A stretch of DNA of 64,000 nucleotides from contig DAOUJD010000073.1 of NCBI GenBank assembly GCA_034423115.1, positions 1-64,000 of the forward strand, written 5' to 3'. Each line of letters begins with the position of its first letter. Within the stretch, counting starts at the first letter, position 1. The stretch is from Bin87 sp034423115 (GTDB lineage: Bacteria > Chloroflexota > Dehalococcoidia > Lucifugimonadales > UBA3495). Made by a program: the position numbers and the translations under genes. Positions 25,233 through 34,092 of the stretch are shown piece by piece. A model generated the notes under the pieces. The model did not search any database, was not told the DNA's origin, and saw only the letters and a list, made by a program, of their open reading frames with translations.

Positions 25233-26651
25233 TCATTCCTGACCTTCGACGGTTGGCGGGGAGCGGGTGGCTTCAACCGTGAGGAGCAGGCCGTTGACGG
25301 ATACCACGCGGATTTGACTGCCTTCTGGGATGGTCGATCCGTCGTTGCTGACCGCCGACCATGTTTCGTCGCCCAAATTGACGATGCCCCTGGGGTCCAA
25401 CGCCCTCGTCACGCGGCCGGTTTGGCCCAACAGATGCCCCGCGGAACTGCGGCCGTCGCTATCGCCGCTCCCGCCTCCGGCCATAGCCGTCCTCCGGCCT
25501 AAAACCCTTGAGGATATGACCTCGTAAGCGAGATATCCGGCGCACACGGCCAAGAATCCTCCGACTCCCACCAAGACCCATGGATTGACGGACACGTCCG
25601 GGAAGCTGGCTGGAATATTTCCGCCTCCGAAGCTCCCAAAGAGAAGTATCCCACCGATGATGAGGCTGACCACCGCTCCGATGCCCAGAGCGCCGAATCC
25701 AGATATGAAGATTTCCAACGCGGCGAGGATCACCGCCAACACTATGAACGCGATGCCGGCCCAATTGAACGGTAAGTTGCCCAAAGCTAAGAATCCAAGG
25801 CCCAGGCAGATGATGCCCGCGATGCCGGGTCCGATGGCACCGGGCGTCATCAACTCGAACACCAGCCCCAGGCTACCCAAGCTGATAAGCAGGAATGCGA
25901 TATTGGGGTTAGCGATGAAATCGACGAACCGTTCACGCCACTGCATTTTAATCCGTTGCACGTCGGGGTCGGAAAGTTCCAGAGTTCGTTCCGTCTCCTT
26001 GATGACGACCGTTCGTCCATCCACCTGTGCGAACAAGTCGGGCAAGTCATCGGCGAGAAGGTCGATGATGCCCGCGTCCAGTGCCTCGCTGGCGCTGTAG
26101 GAGGCCGCGGTGCGGACGGTTTCCTCCAGAGCATCGGCGTTTCGGCCGCGTTCCTCCGCGATCGAACGGATAAGAGCAGCGGCATCGTTGGTGACTTTGT
26201 CCGCCAGGGTCTCACCGATGTCTTCACCGCTGCCCGAAACCGGTGTTGCCGCGCCGATATTGGAGCCGGGGGTCATCGCAGCAACGTGGGCGGCGGCGGT
26301 GATAAATGTGCCGGCAGAACCGGCCTGGGCGCCACGGGGTGACACAAACACGGCTACGGGTACGTCCGACTCGAGCAGGGTTTCAACGATTTCGCGGGTG
26401 CTGTCGTAGAGGCCGCCGGGCGTGTCGAGTTCGATGACCAGCAACCCGGCATTTTCTTCCTCGGCTCGAGCAACGACCCTGGCGATCAGCCTGGATTTGA
26501 CCGGGTTGATGGTGTCCTCAACCTTGACCACCAGTACGGAACGGGACTGGGCGGTCGCCGGTTGTAGATCGAGCAGACCTACAACCACACCGGCCGCGAT
26601 GAGGGCCAGGCACAAGACGAGAACCGGCACACTGCGTTTTCTGGGTCGCAT
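25233..26651 (-). CDS. NfeD-like membrane-bound ClpP-class serine protease
   Basis: A 472-residue NfeD1b-type protein. A signal/anchor segment (about residues 8-35) is followed by a ClpP-class protease domain. The nucleophile is in GAQAGSAGTFI (Ser of GSAG) and the general-base lysine in ADKVTNDAAAL. Several membrane helices follow (about residues 245-385), and a C-terminal OB-fold ends near VSVNGLLLTVEATR. Such proteins pair with stomatin-like proteins in membrane quality control. It overlaps no gene and has its own promoter. Confidence 0.92.
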   Translation of the reverse strand: MRPRKRSVPVLVLCLALIAAGVVVGLLDLQPATAQSRSVLVVKVEDTINPVKSRLIARVVARAEEENAGLLVIELDTPGGLYDSTREIVETLLESDVPVAVFVSPRGAQAGSAGTFITAAAHVAAMTPGSNIGAATPVSGSGEDIGETLADKVTNDAAALIRSIAEERGRNADALEETVRTAASYSASEALDAGIIDLLADDLPDLFAQVDGRTVVIKETERTLELSDPDVQRIKMQWRERFVDFIANPNIAFLLISLGSLGLVFELMTPGAIGPGIAGIICLGLGFLALGNLPFNWAGIAFIVLAVILAALEIFISGFGALGIGAVVSLIIGGILLFGSFGGGNIPASFPDVSVNPWVLVGVGGFLAVCAGYLAYEVISSRVLGRRTAMAGGGSGDSDGRSSAGHLLGQTGRVTRALDPRGIVNLGDETWSAVSNDGSTIPEGSQIRVVSVNGLLLTVEATRSPPTVEGQE

Positions 26652-26967
26652 CTAATCATCACCCAGTTTCATCATCGGGCCGGGCGCAGGATATGTCAAT
26701 CACGGTCGAGGGCTCACGCGTACCCACTTGCGATTGCGGGGTGAAAGGACGGAAAGGTCGATTTCCCGCTCATTTCCTCTCTTTTTCGCTAATTCCAGTA
26801 GGGCGTTGGGCGGGTCGTGGGGCTGAATGGGGGCCAAGTGAAGGGTTTTGGTGGCGGTTTGAGAGGTATTGGCGATCAGGTGAGCGGGTTTGGGGAGGAT
26901 GGTTCGCAGTGTTTGGAAGTGGTCATTGGGATGGCTGTCGCGGGCCTGGGTGGCGGCTTGGCTAGGC
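26652..26967. other. G-rich spacer left of the insertion element
   Basis: No convincing gene is present in these 316 bases. The first 50 hold the nfeD promoter. The rest is strongly G-skewed on the plus strand and includes five G-runs between 26801 and 26833 (loops CGTT, C, TCGT, CTGAAT) that fit the G-quadruplex pattern. Confidence 0.6.
26671..26699 (-). promoter_or_regulatory. promoter upstream of nfeD
   Basis: A perfect TTGACA (26694-26699) lies 17 nt before GATGAT (26671-26676) on the minus strand, and the start codon follows about 20 nt later. The -10 is weak. Confidence 0.5.
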
Positions 26968-28410
26968 TTTGCGCATTTTTAGAAAAGTAAAAGGACAGGG
27001 TAAGCTGGCCTGACCCAAATCTGACTAAAGGTCCGGCCATGCTCACCTTGCCTGCTGCCATTGTATCCGTTCTCTTTCCCTTCGCAACGCTGTTCACCAA
27101 CCCGACCTGGCGGAAGGCCCAGCTCCTGCTGGTGGGCACGATCCTGACCACGGGGCAACGCACCGTGGCGGCGGCGCTTCGCGTCATGGGCCGCAGCGAC
27201 CAGGACGACTATTCCCGCTACCACGAGGTGCTCAACCGAGCGGCGTGGTCGTCCCGTGGGGTCGCCCGCGTCCTGCTCTTGCTTTTGCTCCAACACCTGG
27301 ACCGGGGCGACGGACCGTTGGTCTTCGGCATCGATGAAACCCTGGAACGGCGTCGCGGCGCCAAGATCAGAGCCCGGGGAATTTACCGGGACGCGGTGCG
27401 TTCCAGCCGCCATCAACTGGTCAAGGCCAGTGGCCTGCGCTGGATCTCCCTGATGTGGCTGGGCCATGTCCCCTGGGCGGGACGCCATTGGGCTTTGCCA
27501 GTGCTCACCGTGCTGGCGCCCTCCTCTCGGTACTACCAGCAGCAGGGGCGCCGGCACAAGAAACTCACTGATTGGGCTCGACAGATGGTCATGCAGCTAC
27601 GTCGCTGGCTGCCCCATCGCCCTCTGGTCCTGGTGGGAGACAACGGCTATGCCGTGCTCGATCTGCTCCACTGCTGCCAGTCGCTGCGTGAACCCGTTAC
27701 CCTCATCGCCAGACTGCGCCTGGACGCCGCCCTCTACGCGCCAGCGCCGCCACGGCCGTCGGGTCAGAAAGGCCGGTCTGCCCTGAAAGGCCATCGGCGA
27801 CCCTCCCTGAAAACACTGCTTGACCAGGCCGATGTCGTCTGGATCAACGCCGAAGTGTCCTGGTACGACGGCACCACCCGCATCGTCGAACTTACCTCTC
27901 AAACTGCCGTCTGGTACAGCTCGGGCAAACCGCCCGTTCTCATCCGCTGGGTGCTGGTCCGAGATCCCGAGGGCACATTCGATCCCCAAGCCCTCCTCTG
28001 CACCGACCCGTCGGCGGACCCGACCCAGATCCTGGAGTGGTTTGTCCTGCGTTGACAACTCGAAGTCACCTTCCAGGAAGCACGCACCCATCTGGGCATG
28101 GAAACCCAGCGTCAGTGGTCCGACCTGGCCATTGCCCGCACCACGCCGGCTCTGCTGGGGCTTTTCTCCTGGACCACCCTGGCCGCCCACGCCTTGCAAA
28201 AACATCACCCCATCACCCAGCGTACCGCCGCCTGGTACGACAAACCATCGCCAACTTTCGTGGACGCCATCGCGCTGGTTCGACGCCACCTCTGGCTGGA
28301 GTCGGAAGATTTCTCACTGTCGGCCGGCAACCCCGACACGCAGGAATTCCCCCTCGCTCTGTACTACCGAATGGTGGACTTCCTCGCTTACGCCGCTTGA
28401 ATTGCGCAAA
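26968..28410 (+). mobile_element. IS701-like insertion sequence, 1.44 kb
   Basis: A single transposase frame is bounded by short imperfect inverted ends: TTTGCGCATTTTTAG at 26968-26982, and the reverse complement of 28396-28410, TTTGCGCAATTCAAG (12 of 15 match, first 8 perfect). The transposase stop lies just inside the right end. Size and arrangement fit the IS701 family, whose target is YTAR; a CTAG lies 3 bp outside the left end, but no matching duplication is seen on the right. The family and boundaries are inferred. The element is inserted in a G-rich intergenic spacer. Confidence 0.72.
27039..28400 (+). pseudogene. IS701-like DDE transposase interrupted by one in-frame stop
   Basis: The reading frame runs 27039-28055, stops at TGA (28053-28055) and continues in the same frame to 28400. 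Catalytic acidic residues are visible in VFGIDETLERR (first Asp) and LVGDNGYAVLD (second Asp). The third catalytic residue should lie in the QLEVTFQEARTHLG segment immediately after the stop. The codon before QLEV in this family is normally Trp, so a single TGG to TGA change explains the break. The first product (338 residues) would lack the last catalytic residue and the C-terminal 114 residues. The element is therefore probably immobile, barring readthrough. Confidence 0.8.
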
Positions 28411-28808
28411 CTCCAGCTTGGAATTGGGACGCTGGGTAATACGGTACGGATGGGTAGGGGTTAGAGCAAGGCCGAAGTGTCGTCGGGCCGAGGGTGTGTG
28501 AACTGGGGGTTTTTGGGGGATTTGGGTGATGATGGGGGCGATGGCACGTCTTTTTGCCACAAAAGGCAGGTGAATCACAAAAAGTTGGGCGTTTTGGCGC
28601 CGACAGGAATGACTGCGCTGCCTGAATTGGGGCGGCGGGGCGCGGGCAGTGACAGAGTGCGCAAAGCGGGTACGCGCGAGCAGTCGAGGGACGCGGCGAC
28701 ACCCGCCGCCCATTCGATCAGGTGGTTAGAACGCAGTTAGTTTGACGATGTCAGTGCGCTACCAATACAATGCGGGCAATTCGGATATCTAGAGGAGCGA
28801 GGACTTCA
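28411..28808. other. G-rich spacer right of the insertion element
   Basis: About 400 bases without a convincing gene. The plus strand is G-skewed, as on the other side of the insertion. Four G-runs at 28505-28538 (loops of 5, 4 and 7 nt) match the G-quadruplex pattern. The segment 28545-28575 has a small CTTTTTGCC/GGC hairpin. The last 40 bases hold a GAGGAG ribosome binding site for the next gene. Confidence 0.6.
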
Positions 28809-29669
28809 ATGGACTACCAGTACATTTTGTACGACAAGGAGCGGGTGTCCCGATTCGAGGGCAGCGGGGAACGACGACGCGAGAAGGTTGGGCACGTGGC
28901 GTTCCTGACGATGAACCGCCCTGAGGTTCTGAACGCGATGAATCGGCAACTCACGGAAGAGTTGCACGACGCAGTACGCGCGGCCAACCAGGACGATGAG
29001 ATCGGCTGCATCGTGATCACGGGAGCCGATACGCATCCGCGCGTGCCGGCGTTCACGGCCGGGGGAGACATTCACCAGCAGCGCGAAGATCAGGCGGCAC
29101 TGAATGCAGGTACGTTGACGCGCGATGACATGGACGTCCAATCCGCGAAACGCCAGCGGGGAAGCTACGAGGTGAGCGCCTCGGCCAAACCGGTCATCGG
29201 AATGATCAATGGCCTGGCTTACGGCGGTGGCGCGGTACTTTCATCATCTCTGGATATTCGAATCGGCTCGGACGCGGCGCGTTTCCGGTTCCTGGCGGCG
29301 GCGTACGGTCGCATAAACTCGACTTGGACACTGGTTAACCAGGTGGGTTGGCCGCAAGCCAAGGAACTGCTCTTCACTGCCCGCATCATAGAAGCGGAAG
29401 AGGCGTACCGGATTGGGTTGTTGAACCACCTGGTTCCGACCTATCGGTTGCGGCAAAAAACGATGGAGGTCGCGACTGAGATCGCCACCAACGACGTGCC
29501 GTCGGTGATCGGCATCAAGCAACTGCTGCTGCAGCACATGGGTGGTTCACTGGAAGAACAGTGGGCCAACGAGAGGGATTTCACCACGAACGTGTTGCGG
29601 GGCACGTTGGCTGAGGAAGCATTCCCCGACTTCCTGGCCCGTCGAGGTCGCCCAGTTCGCAGCGGTTAG
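28809..29669 (+). CDS. enoyl-CoA hydratase/isomerase family protein
   Basis: A 286-residue crotonase-fold protein. The oxyanion-hole segments are FTAGGDIHQQRE (about residues 83-94) and MINGLAYGGGAVLSSSLDIR (about 133-152). An additional ERRREKVGH basic stretch lies near the N-terminus before the core strand VAFLTMNRPEVLNAMN. The substrate is unknown, and the enzyme differs in sequence from the crotonase at 0.8 kb. The start at 28809 has GAGGAG about 11 nt upstream. A terminator follows. Confidence 0.9.
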   Translation: MDYQYILYDKERVSRFEGSGERRREKVGHVAFLTMNRPEVLNAMNRQLTEELHDAVRAANQDDEIGCIVITGADTHPRVPAFTAGGDIHQQREDQAALNAGTLTRDDMDVQSAKRQRGSYEVSASAKPVIGMINGLAYGGGAVLSSSLDIRIGSDAARFRFLAAAYGRINSTWTLVNQVGWPQAKELLFTARIIEAEEAYRIGLLNHLVPTYRLRQKTMEVATEIATNDVPSVIGIKQLLLQHMGGSLEEQWANERDFTTNVLRGTLAEEAFPDFLARRGRPVRSG

Positions 29670-29692
29670 AGGGCGGCAGGAAACAAAGTTGG

Positions 29693-29721
29693 AACCCCTC
29701 CTGGTTACTCCGGGAGGGGTT
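29693..29721 (+). terminator. rho-independent terminator
   Basis: AACCCCTCC (29693-29701) pairs perfectly with GGAGGGGTT (29713-29721), followed by CGTTAATTT. It lies 23 nt after the enoyl-CoA hydratase stop and also faces the end of the convergent repeat protein. Confidence 0.75.
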
Positions 29722-29728
29722 CGTTAAT

Positions 29729-30124
29729 TTAAGCTTGGTTGCGCCGTCTTTGCAGGTGGGCCGGCAACAGGTCGGTATCGCCTTCCCATACCAGATTACC
29801 CGCAGAATCGACGACAGAATACGATACAGGTCGGCGAGGGGTCGGATTCACCGGATCATTGCTGCGCCTCAGTTCGGGTTGGTCCGCCAGTCGGTTGGTG
29901 TCGCCCGCCCATGAGACATCGCCCCGGGCATCAACGATGGAGTATGAAACGGGCCGCCTGATCGTCTGGGGTTCCCCGGGGGGCATCGCGTAGTCCAGAT
30001 ATCGCGTGGTCAGCGTGTTTGCGATGGGCTGCATCGGAGACATGACGCGGATCACAATGGGTTGATCCAGGATGTTTTCGATCATCCGGTTAACGCGATT
30101 AATGTTGTTCTGTACTAAGGGCAT
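29729..30124 (-). CDS. small protein with two C-terminal repeats, function unknown
   Basis: A 131-residue protein. Residues about 58-90 and 98-128 are two copies of a roughly 32-residue unit: RRPVSYSIVDARGDVSWAGD and RRPVSYSVVDSAGNLVWEGD, each followed by a short polar linker. The N-terminal part (residues 1-57) is not repetitive and includes an amphipathic stretch. No known family is recognised; the units look like short beta-hairpins. A good ribosome binding site (GAGGAG) and a TACAAT promoter element with a flanking inverted repeat argue that the gene is real. Confidence 0.65.
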   Translation of the reverse strand: MPLVQNNINRVNRMIENILDQPIVIRVMSPMQPIANTLTTRYLDYAMPPGEPQTIRRPVSYSIVDARGDVSWAGDTNRLADQPELRRSNDPVNPTPRRPVSYSVVDSAGNLVWEGDTDLLPAHLQRRRNQA

Positions 30125-30140
30125 CCTCTACTCCTCATAG

Positions 30141-30177
30141 CGGTCTCGGTATCCCGATTGTACCGGAATTGAGACCG
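30141..30177. promoter_or_regulatory. promoter of the repeat protein flanked by a 7-bp inverted repeat
   Basis: CGGTCTC (30141-30147) and GAGACCG (30171-30177) are inverted copies 23 nt apart. Between them, on the minus strand, lies TACAAT (about 30157-30162). The arrangement could be an operator around a promoter or a transcript hairpin. Confidence 0.35.
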
Positions 30178-30241
30178 GTATGCTCGCGTCGCGAATTTGG
30201 GCGCGGCAACGCGGTAACCGATCGAACGCCTACGAACCGGA

Positions 30242-30859
30242 TCAGCTATCGAGGGTTCCCTTGGTGCTGGGAACCTGTCCAACCGCGCGGGGGTCGGGTT
30301 CCACGGCGTCCCTCAAGGCCCGTGCCAAGGCCTTGCAGAGCGCCTCGGCCTTGTGGTGGGGACTTACTCCCGCGATCACCCTGGCGTGGAGGTTGATGCG
30401 GGCTTCGATGGCAAAGGATTCAAGGAAATGAGCCACCAAATCGCCGGAAAGGGTCTCGACCATGGTGTCGTTCAAGCCGGTGTCGACGGTGGTGTAAGGG
30501 CGTCCGCTCCAGTCCACCGCGACCATCACCAGCGTTTCGTCCAATGGCACCATCGCGTGGCCCATGCGTCGGATACCCCGAGGCTCTCCCAACGCCTGGC
30601 CGAACGCGCGCCCCAACATGATGCCGGTGTCTTCCACCAAGTGATGCCATCCGACGTGGGTATCGCCCTGGGCTTTGAGATCGATGTCGAACAGGCCGTG
30701 GCGAGCGATCTGGCTGACCATATGATCCAGGAAACCGTTGCCGGTGTCGACGTTGTACTGTCCGGTACCGTCCAAGTTGACGGATACAGTGATGGTGGTT
30801 TCGGCGGTAGTGCGCGTCAGATTGGCGGCACGTCCCTCAGCGAATGGTAGAACGGTCAT
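30242..30859 (-). CDS. hisB: imidazoleglycerol-phosphate dehydratase
   Basis: A 205-residue monofunctional HisB, the sixth step of histidine biosynthesis. The family core is present: NGFLDHMVSQIARHGLFD, GDTHVGWHHLVEDTGI, and SPHHKAEALCKALARAL near the C-terminus. The usual DDHHTVED is GWHHLVED here, and the second motif has Ser where Asn is usual (N-x-HH). The manganese-binding histidines are retained. The gene lies 2 nt after hisC, and no phosphatase domain is attached, unlike enterobacterial HisB. Confidence 0.93.
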   Translation of the reverse strand: MTVLPFAEGRAANLTRTTAETTITVSVNLDGTGQYNVDTGNGFLDHMVSQIARHGLFDIDLKAQGDTHVGWHHLVEDTGIMLGRAFGQALGEPRGIRRMGHAMVPLDETLVMVAVDWSGRPYTTVDTGLNDTMVETLSGDLVAHFLESFAIEARINLHARVIAGVSPHHKAEALCKALARALRDAVEPDPRAVGQVPSTKGTLDS

Positions 30860-30861
30860 TG

Positions 30862-31956
30862 TCAGTCGGCCTCGAGGATCTCGCGGAAGCCGGCCACCAC
30901 GGCGTCAGTCTCTTCAGGTTTTCCAACGCTGGAGCGGATGTAATCGCGGAGCAGGTCGTTGTCGAAATAGCGCAGGAAAACCCCGCGGCGGCACATGGCT
31001 TCGTAAATCTCGCGACCACGGCCGTCCGGCATCTTGCACAGGATGAAATTGGCTTGCGATGGCCACACCGTAATGCCGGGTATCTCGCAAAGCAGGCGGT
31101 ACATTCGGCCACGCTCTTGTACGATGGCGTCCACGCGTTCCAGCAGGTTGCGGGTGTCAGCCAGTGAGGCCAACAGGGCGACCTCCGCGGCAAGGTTCAC
31201 GTTGTAGGGAGGCTTCACGCCCATCATGGTGGCCGCGAGTTCGGCATCCATGGCACCGGCGCCGATGCGCAGACCGGCGAGGCCGGCCCATTTGCTGAAG
31301 GTGCGTAACACCACGAGGTTGCGGTACTCCGACAACAGGGGCATTAGGGTTTGTCCGCAGAAATCGTAGTACGCCTCGTCGGCTACTACGAGCAGACCAG
31401 TATCCAGGAGGGCACGGGCCTGGGCCTCGGTAACGAGGTTACCCGTGGGGTTGTTGGGGCTCGGAAAGAAAATTGCCTTGGTGCGCGGATTGATGGCGCC
31501 CTTGATGGCTTCGAGATCGATGTCGAAACTGTCATCGCGGGGCACTGAGACGGCTTGGGCACCGGCCACGTCGGCCGAGAAAGAATACATGCCAAACGTG
31601 GGCACCGGGATGATGATCTCGTCGCCGGGCGCGAGGAACATCCGCATCAACAAATCAATGATCTCGTCGCTGCCGTTGCCGGCGACGATGTTGTCCTCGT
31701 CGACACCCAGATACTCGGACAGGGCTTCCCTGAGGCGCGTTTGAGCCGGGTCAGGGTAGAGGTTGTAGTCTGTGAAGTTGCCAAGGGCTTCAGCCACCTG
31801 GGGGGACGGACCGTAGGGATTTTCGTTGCCGTTCAGACGGATGACCTGCTCTAACGGGATACCGGCCTCTTCGGCAAGGGTCTCGCTGGGGGAGACTCCC
31901 TGGTAAGTCTTAAGACGGCTGATGTGAGGCAGCAAAAGTTCTTCGATATCGGGCAT
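30862..31956 (-). CDS. hisC: histidinol-phosphate aminotransferase
   Basis: A 364-residue fold-type I PLP aminotransferase of the HisC subgroup. It has NGNENPYGPSP near residue 36, VADEAYYDF near 190 and the PLP lysine in TFSKWAGLAGLRIG near 218. It converts imidazole acetol phosphate to histidinol phosphate. The start at 31956 (MPDIEELLLPH) was chosen because GGAAGGA lies upstream; the frame is open further into hisD but that part does not fit. It sits between hisD (38 nt upstream) and hisB (2 nt downstream). Confidence 0.95.
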   Translation of the reverse strand: MPDIEELLLPHISRLKTYQGVSPSETLAEEAGIPLEQVIRLNGNENPYGPSPQVAEALGNFTDYNLYPDPAQTRLREALSEYLGVDEDNIVAGNGSDEIIDLLMRMFLAPGDEIIIPVPTFGMYSFSADVAGAQAVSVPRDDSFDIDLEAIKGAINPRTKAIFFPSPNNPTGNLVTEAQARALLDTGLLVVADEAYYDFCGQTLMPLLSEYRNLVVLRTFSKWAGLAGLRIGAGAMDAELAATMMGVKPPYNVNLAAEVALLASLADTRNLLERVDAIVQERGRMYRLLCEIPGITVWPSQANFILCKMPDGRGREIYEAMCRRGVFLRYFDNDLLRDYIRSSVGKPEETDAVVAGFREILEAD

Positions 31957-31994
31957 CGTTGCGTAGTCCTTCCACGCGGGATTCAGTTGACAGG

Positions 31995-33341
31995 TTACCG
32001 TGATTGGGCGGCGGCCAAATGGTCGAGTCGCGCCTGCACCGCGCCGGCGTGGCCGGGGAGACCTTCGGCTTGTGCGATACGGACGGCGGCGGCGCCCAGA
32101 TCGGAGAAGTGGCTTGGGCTCAGGCCCACCACTGGCATGGTGCGCACGAAATGGTGAACGCTCAGCGCCGAACTGAATCGAGCGGTACCACCAGTGGGCA
32201 TGACGTGGGATGGACCGGCGATGTAGTCGCCCATTACCTCCGGAGAGAACTCGCCAAGGAACAGGCCGCCGGCGTTGCGAATTTTTCCGGCCCACGCCCA
32301 AGGGTCGGAGACCATGAGGCACAGGTGCTCGGGCGCGATCCGATTAGCGACGGCGACTGCTTCGTCGAAGTCGTCCACTTGGACGATGCAACCCTGCCGC
32401 TCCAACGAGTGGCGGATGGTGTCGGCGCGCGGGTTGGATTCGATCTGCGCGCCCAGCTCCGACTCTATGGCCGCCACCAAGGAATCCGAATCGGTTACCA
32501 GGATTGCGGAGGCCATGGGGTCGTGTTCGGCCTGGGCGATGAGGTCGGCAGCGCAAAAGACCGGATTAGCGGATTCGTCGGCCAGCACGATCGTCTCGGT
32601 GGGCCCAAAGACGCCGTCGATGTCGACCTGACCCTGGACCATGCGCTTTGCGTAGGCTACGAATACGTTGCCCGGGCCACAGATCTTGTCCACTTTCCGG
32701 ATAGTTTCCGTGCCGTACGCCAGCGCACCTATCGCGGGGACGCCGCCGATTTGGTACACGGCGTCGACGCCGGCAATGCGGGCCGCCGCCAGCACCGTCG
32801 AGTTCAGCGGTTCGTTGCCACGGCGCGGCGTGGTTAGCACAACCTCCTCAACGCCGGCGACTCGCGCCGGGATCGCGGTCATTAGGACAGTGGAGGGATA
32901 TGCAGCGGTGCCGCCAGGAGCGTACAACCCCACGCGTTCGAGCGGGCGGACCAGTTCTCCCAGACCGCCCCCTAGGTCCACCCAGTCCCGAGGAAGGGTT
33001 GCCTGGTGGAATCGGGTGATCCGTTGGGCCGCCAGTTCGAGGGCGCGTTTCAGGTCGTCAGGGGTCGAATCCCAGGCTGCATCTAACTCCGATGCCGGTA
33101 TTTCCAATTGGTCGAGGTCTGCGTTATCCAGGAGTTTGGCGTACCGACGGACGGCCGCATCGCCCTCGGCCCGAACGTCTCGGAGCATCTGGAGTACCGA
33201 GGATTCCGGAGTGGCGTCGGCGCCGAAAAGGTCTCGGGTACGCTGCAACGCTGCGTCGGGCAGCGACGACAGGTCCAGCGGGTCGATGCGTGTCAGCACC
33301 GAATCGGCGGCGGCGAGACCGCGAACCTTTTTAAGTTGCAC
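31995..33341 (-). CDS. hisD: histidinol dehydrogenase
   Basis: A 448-residue HisD, oxidising histidinol to histidine with two NAD. Signature segments include ERVGLYAPGGTAAYPST, KICGPGNVFVAYAKR, GPTETIVLADESANP, DLIAQAEHDP and GPSHVMPTGGTARFSS. The start codon overlaps the end of the Zn-phospholipase-like gene by 11 nt. It is the fourth gene of the his operon. Confidence 0.96.
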   Translation of the reverse strand: MQLKKVRGLAAADSVLTRIDPLDLSSLPDAALQRTRDLFGADATPESSVLQMLRDVRAEGDAAVRRYAKLLDNADLDQLEIPASELDAAWDSTPDDLKRALELAAQRITRFHQATLPRDWVDLGGGLGELVRPLERVGLYAPGGTAAYPSTVLMTAIPARVAGVEEVVLTTPRRGNEPLNSTVLAAARIAGVDAVYQIGGVPAIGALAYGTETIRKVDKICGPGNVFVAYAKRMVQGQVDIDGVFGPTETIVLADESANPVFCAADLIAQAEHDPMASAILVTDSDSLVAAIESELGAQIESNPRADTIRHSLERQGCIVQVDDFDEAVAVANRIAPEHLCLMVSDPWAWAGKIRNAGGLFLGEFSPEVMGDYIAGPSHVMPTGGTARFSSALSVHHFVRTMPVVGLSPSHFSDLGAAAVRIAQAEGLPGHAGAVQARLDHLAAAQSR

Positions 33342-34092
33342 TGAGATACTCCCGGGCCTGGACTATGGTTTCTCGGACGACCCGTTGACGGTAATTGTCG
33401 ATTAACTCGTAGGGAACGCGCTCGTACACCCGCTCCAGACTTTGCGGCATCTGCTCGAGGAATCCGTCCACCACCAACTGGACCTCGTCGTTATCGCGAT
33501 ACATGCGGTTCATGGCCCGCTTGAGACGTTCCCAGGTGAAATCCCATCCCAGCAGACGAGCAACCCAGCCTCGCCATTCGTCGAGGAGTTCATCCTGCAG
33601 GAACTCCAAGGCAGGCAGGGTTTCAATGCTGGCGATGGCATCGTTGTGGGTGGACAGGCCCCCATTCTCGGTGAGTACCACGCGGTCCATGTCCAGTTGG
33701 AGCGCACGGTCCCACATTTGGGCCTCGACCTCGGTATCCGCCACGTGGTTGGCCGGATCAAAATGAGGTCGGAACATCATGGTGATCCATGTCTCGTCGG
33801 CCACTATATGGCTCACGTAACCCAACAAGAACGCCTTGGTTTCCGGAAATAGCCCGTTATCGGATCCGGCCAGTTGAGGATTCTGTTGAAACATCATCTC
33901 CACGCCGACGCCGACTCTATCGACACTCAGATCCGAAAAATGGGTGCGGGTCCTGTGCCACTTGGTCATGGCCCGAATGTCGGGACTGGTCGACCCTAGA
34001 TACGCCGCGCCTGAGTGGTCGTGAACGTAACCCCAATCAAGTTCCGTGGCGATCTCCTCACAAAGGTAGATGTGCATCGGTAGGTTAGGCAT
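33331..34092 (-). CDS. Zn-dependent phospholipase C-like (S1/P1-type metal phosphoesterase) protein inside the his operon
   Basis: A 253-residue protein resembling the zinc-dependent phospholipase C family. Likely metal ligands are H7 (PMHIYL), D38 (GSTSPDIR), H51 (TRTHFSD) and the pair H95/D99 in GYVSHIVADETW. No signal peptide or membrane helix is visible, so it should be cytoplasmic, unlike secreted phospholipases. Its start overlaps the hisG stop by 8 nt and its end overlaps hisD by 11 nt, a fully embedded position. Histidinol-phosphate phosphatase is the one late pathway step not otherwise encoded here, making it a candidate. This is inference. Confidence 0.75.
   Translation of the reverse strand: MPNLPMHIYLCEEIATELDWGYVHDHSGAAYLGSTSPDIRAMTKWHRTRTHFSDLSVDRVGVGVEMMFQQNPQLAGSDNGLFPETKAFLLGYVSHIVADETWITMMFRPHFDPANHVADTEVEAQMWDRALQLDMDRVVLTENGGLSTHNDAIASIETLPALEFLQDELLDEWRGWVARLLGWDFTWERLKRAMNRMYRDNDEVQLVVDGFLEQMPQSLERVYERVPYELIDNYRQRVVRETIVQAREYLSAT

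Noticed and set aside
28053..28055. Selenocysteine or readthrough at the TGA in the transposase
   Set aside because: The expected residue is Trp, no recoding signal is evident, and insertion sequences often decay this way; a nonsense mutation is simpler.
31957..32322. N-terminal extension of hisC into hisD
   Set aside because: Arginine-rich shadow sequence of hisD; a proper start with ribosome binding site exists at 31956.
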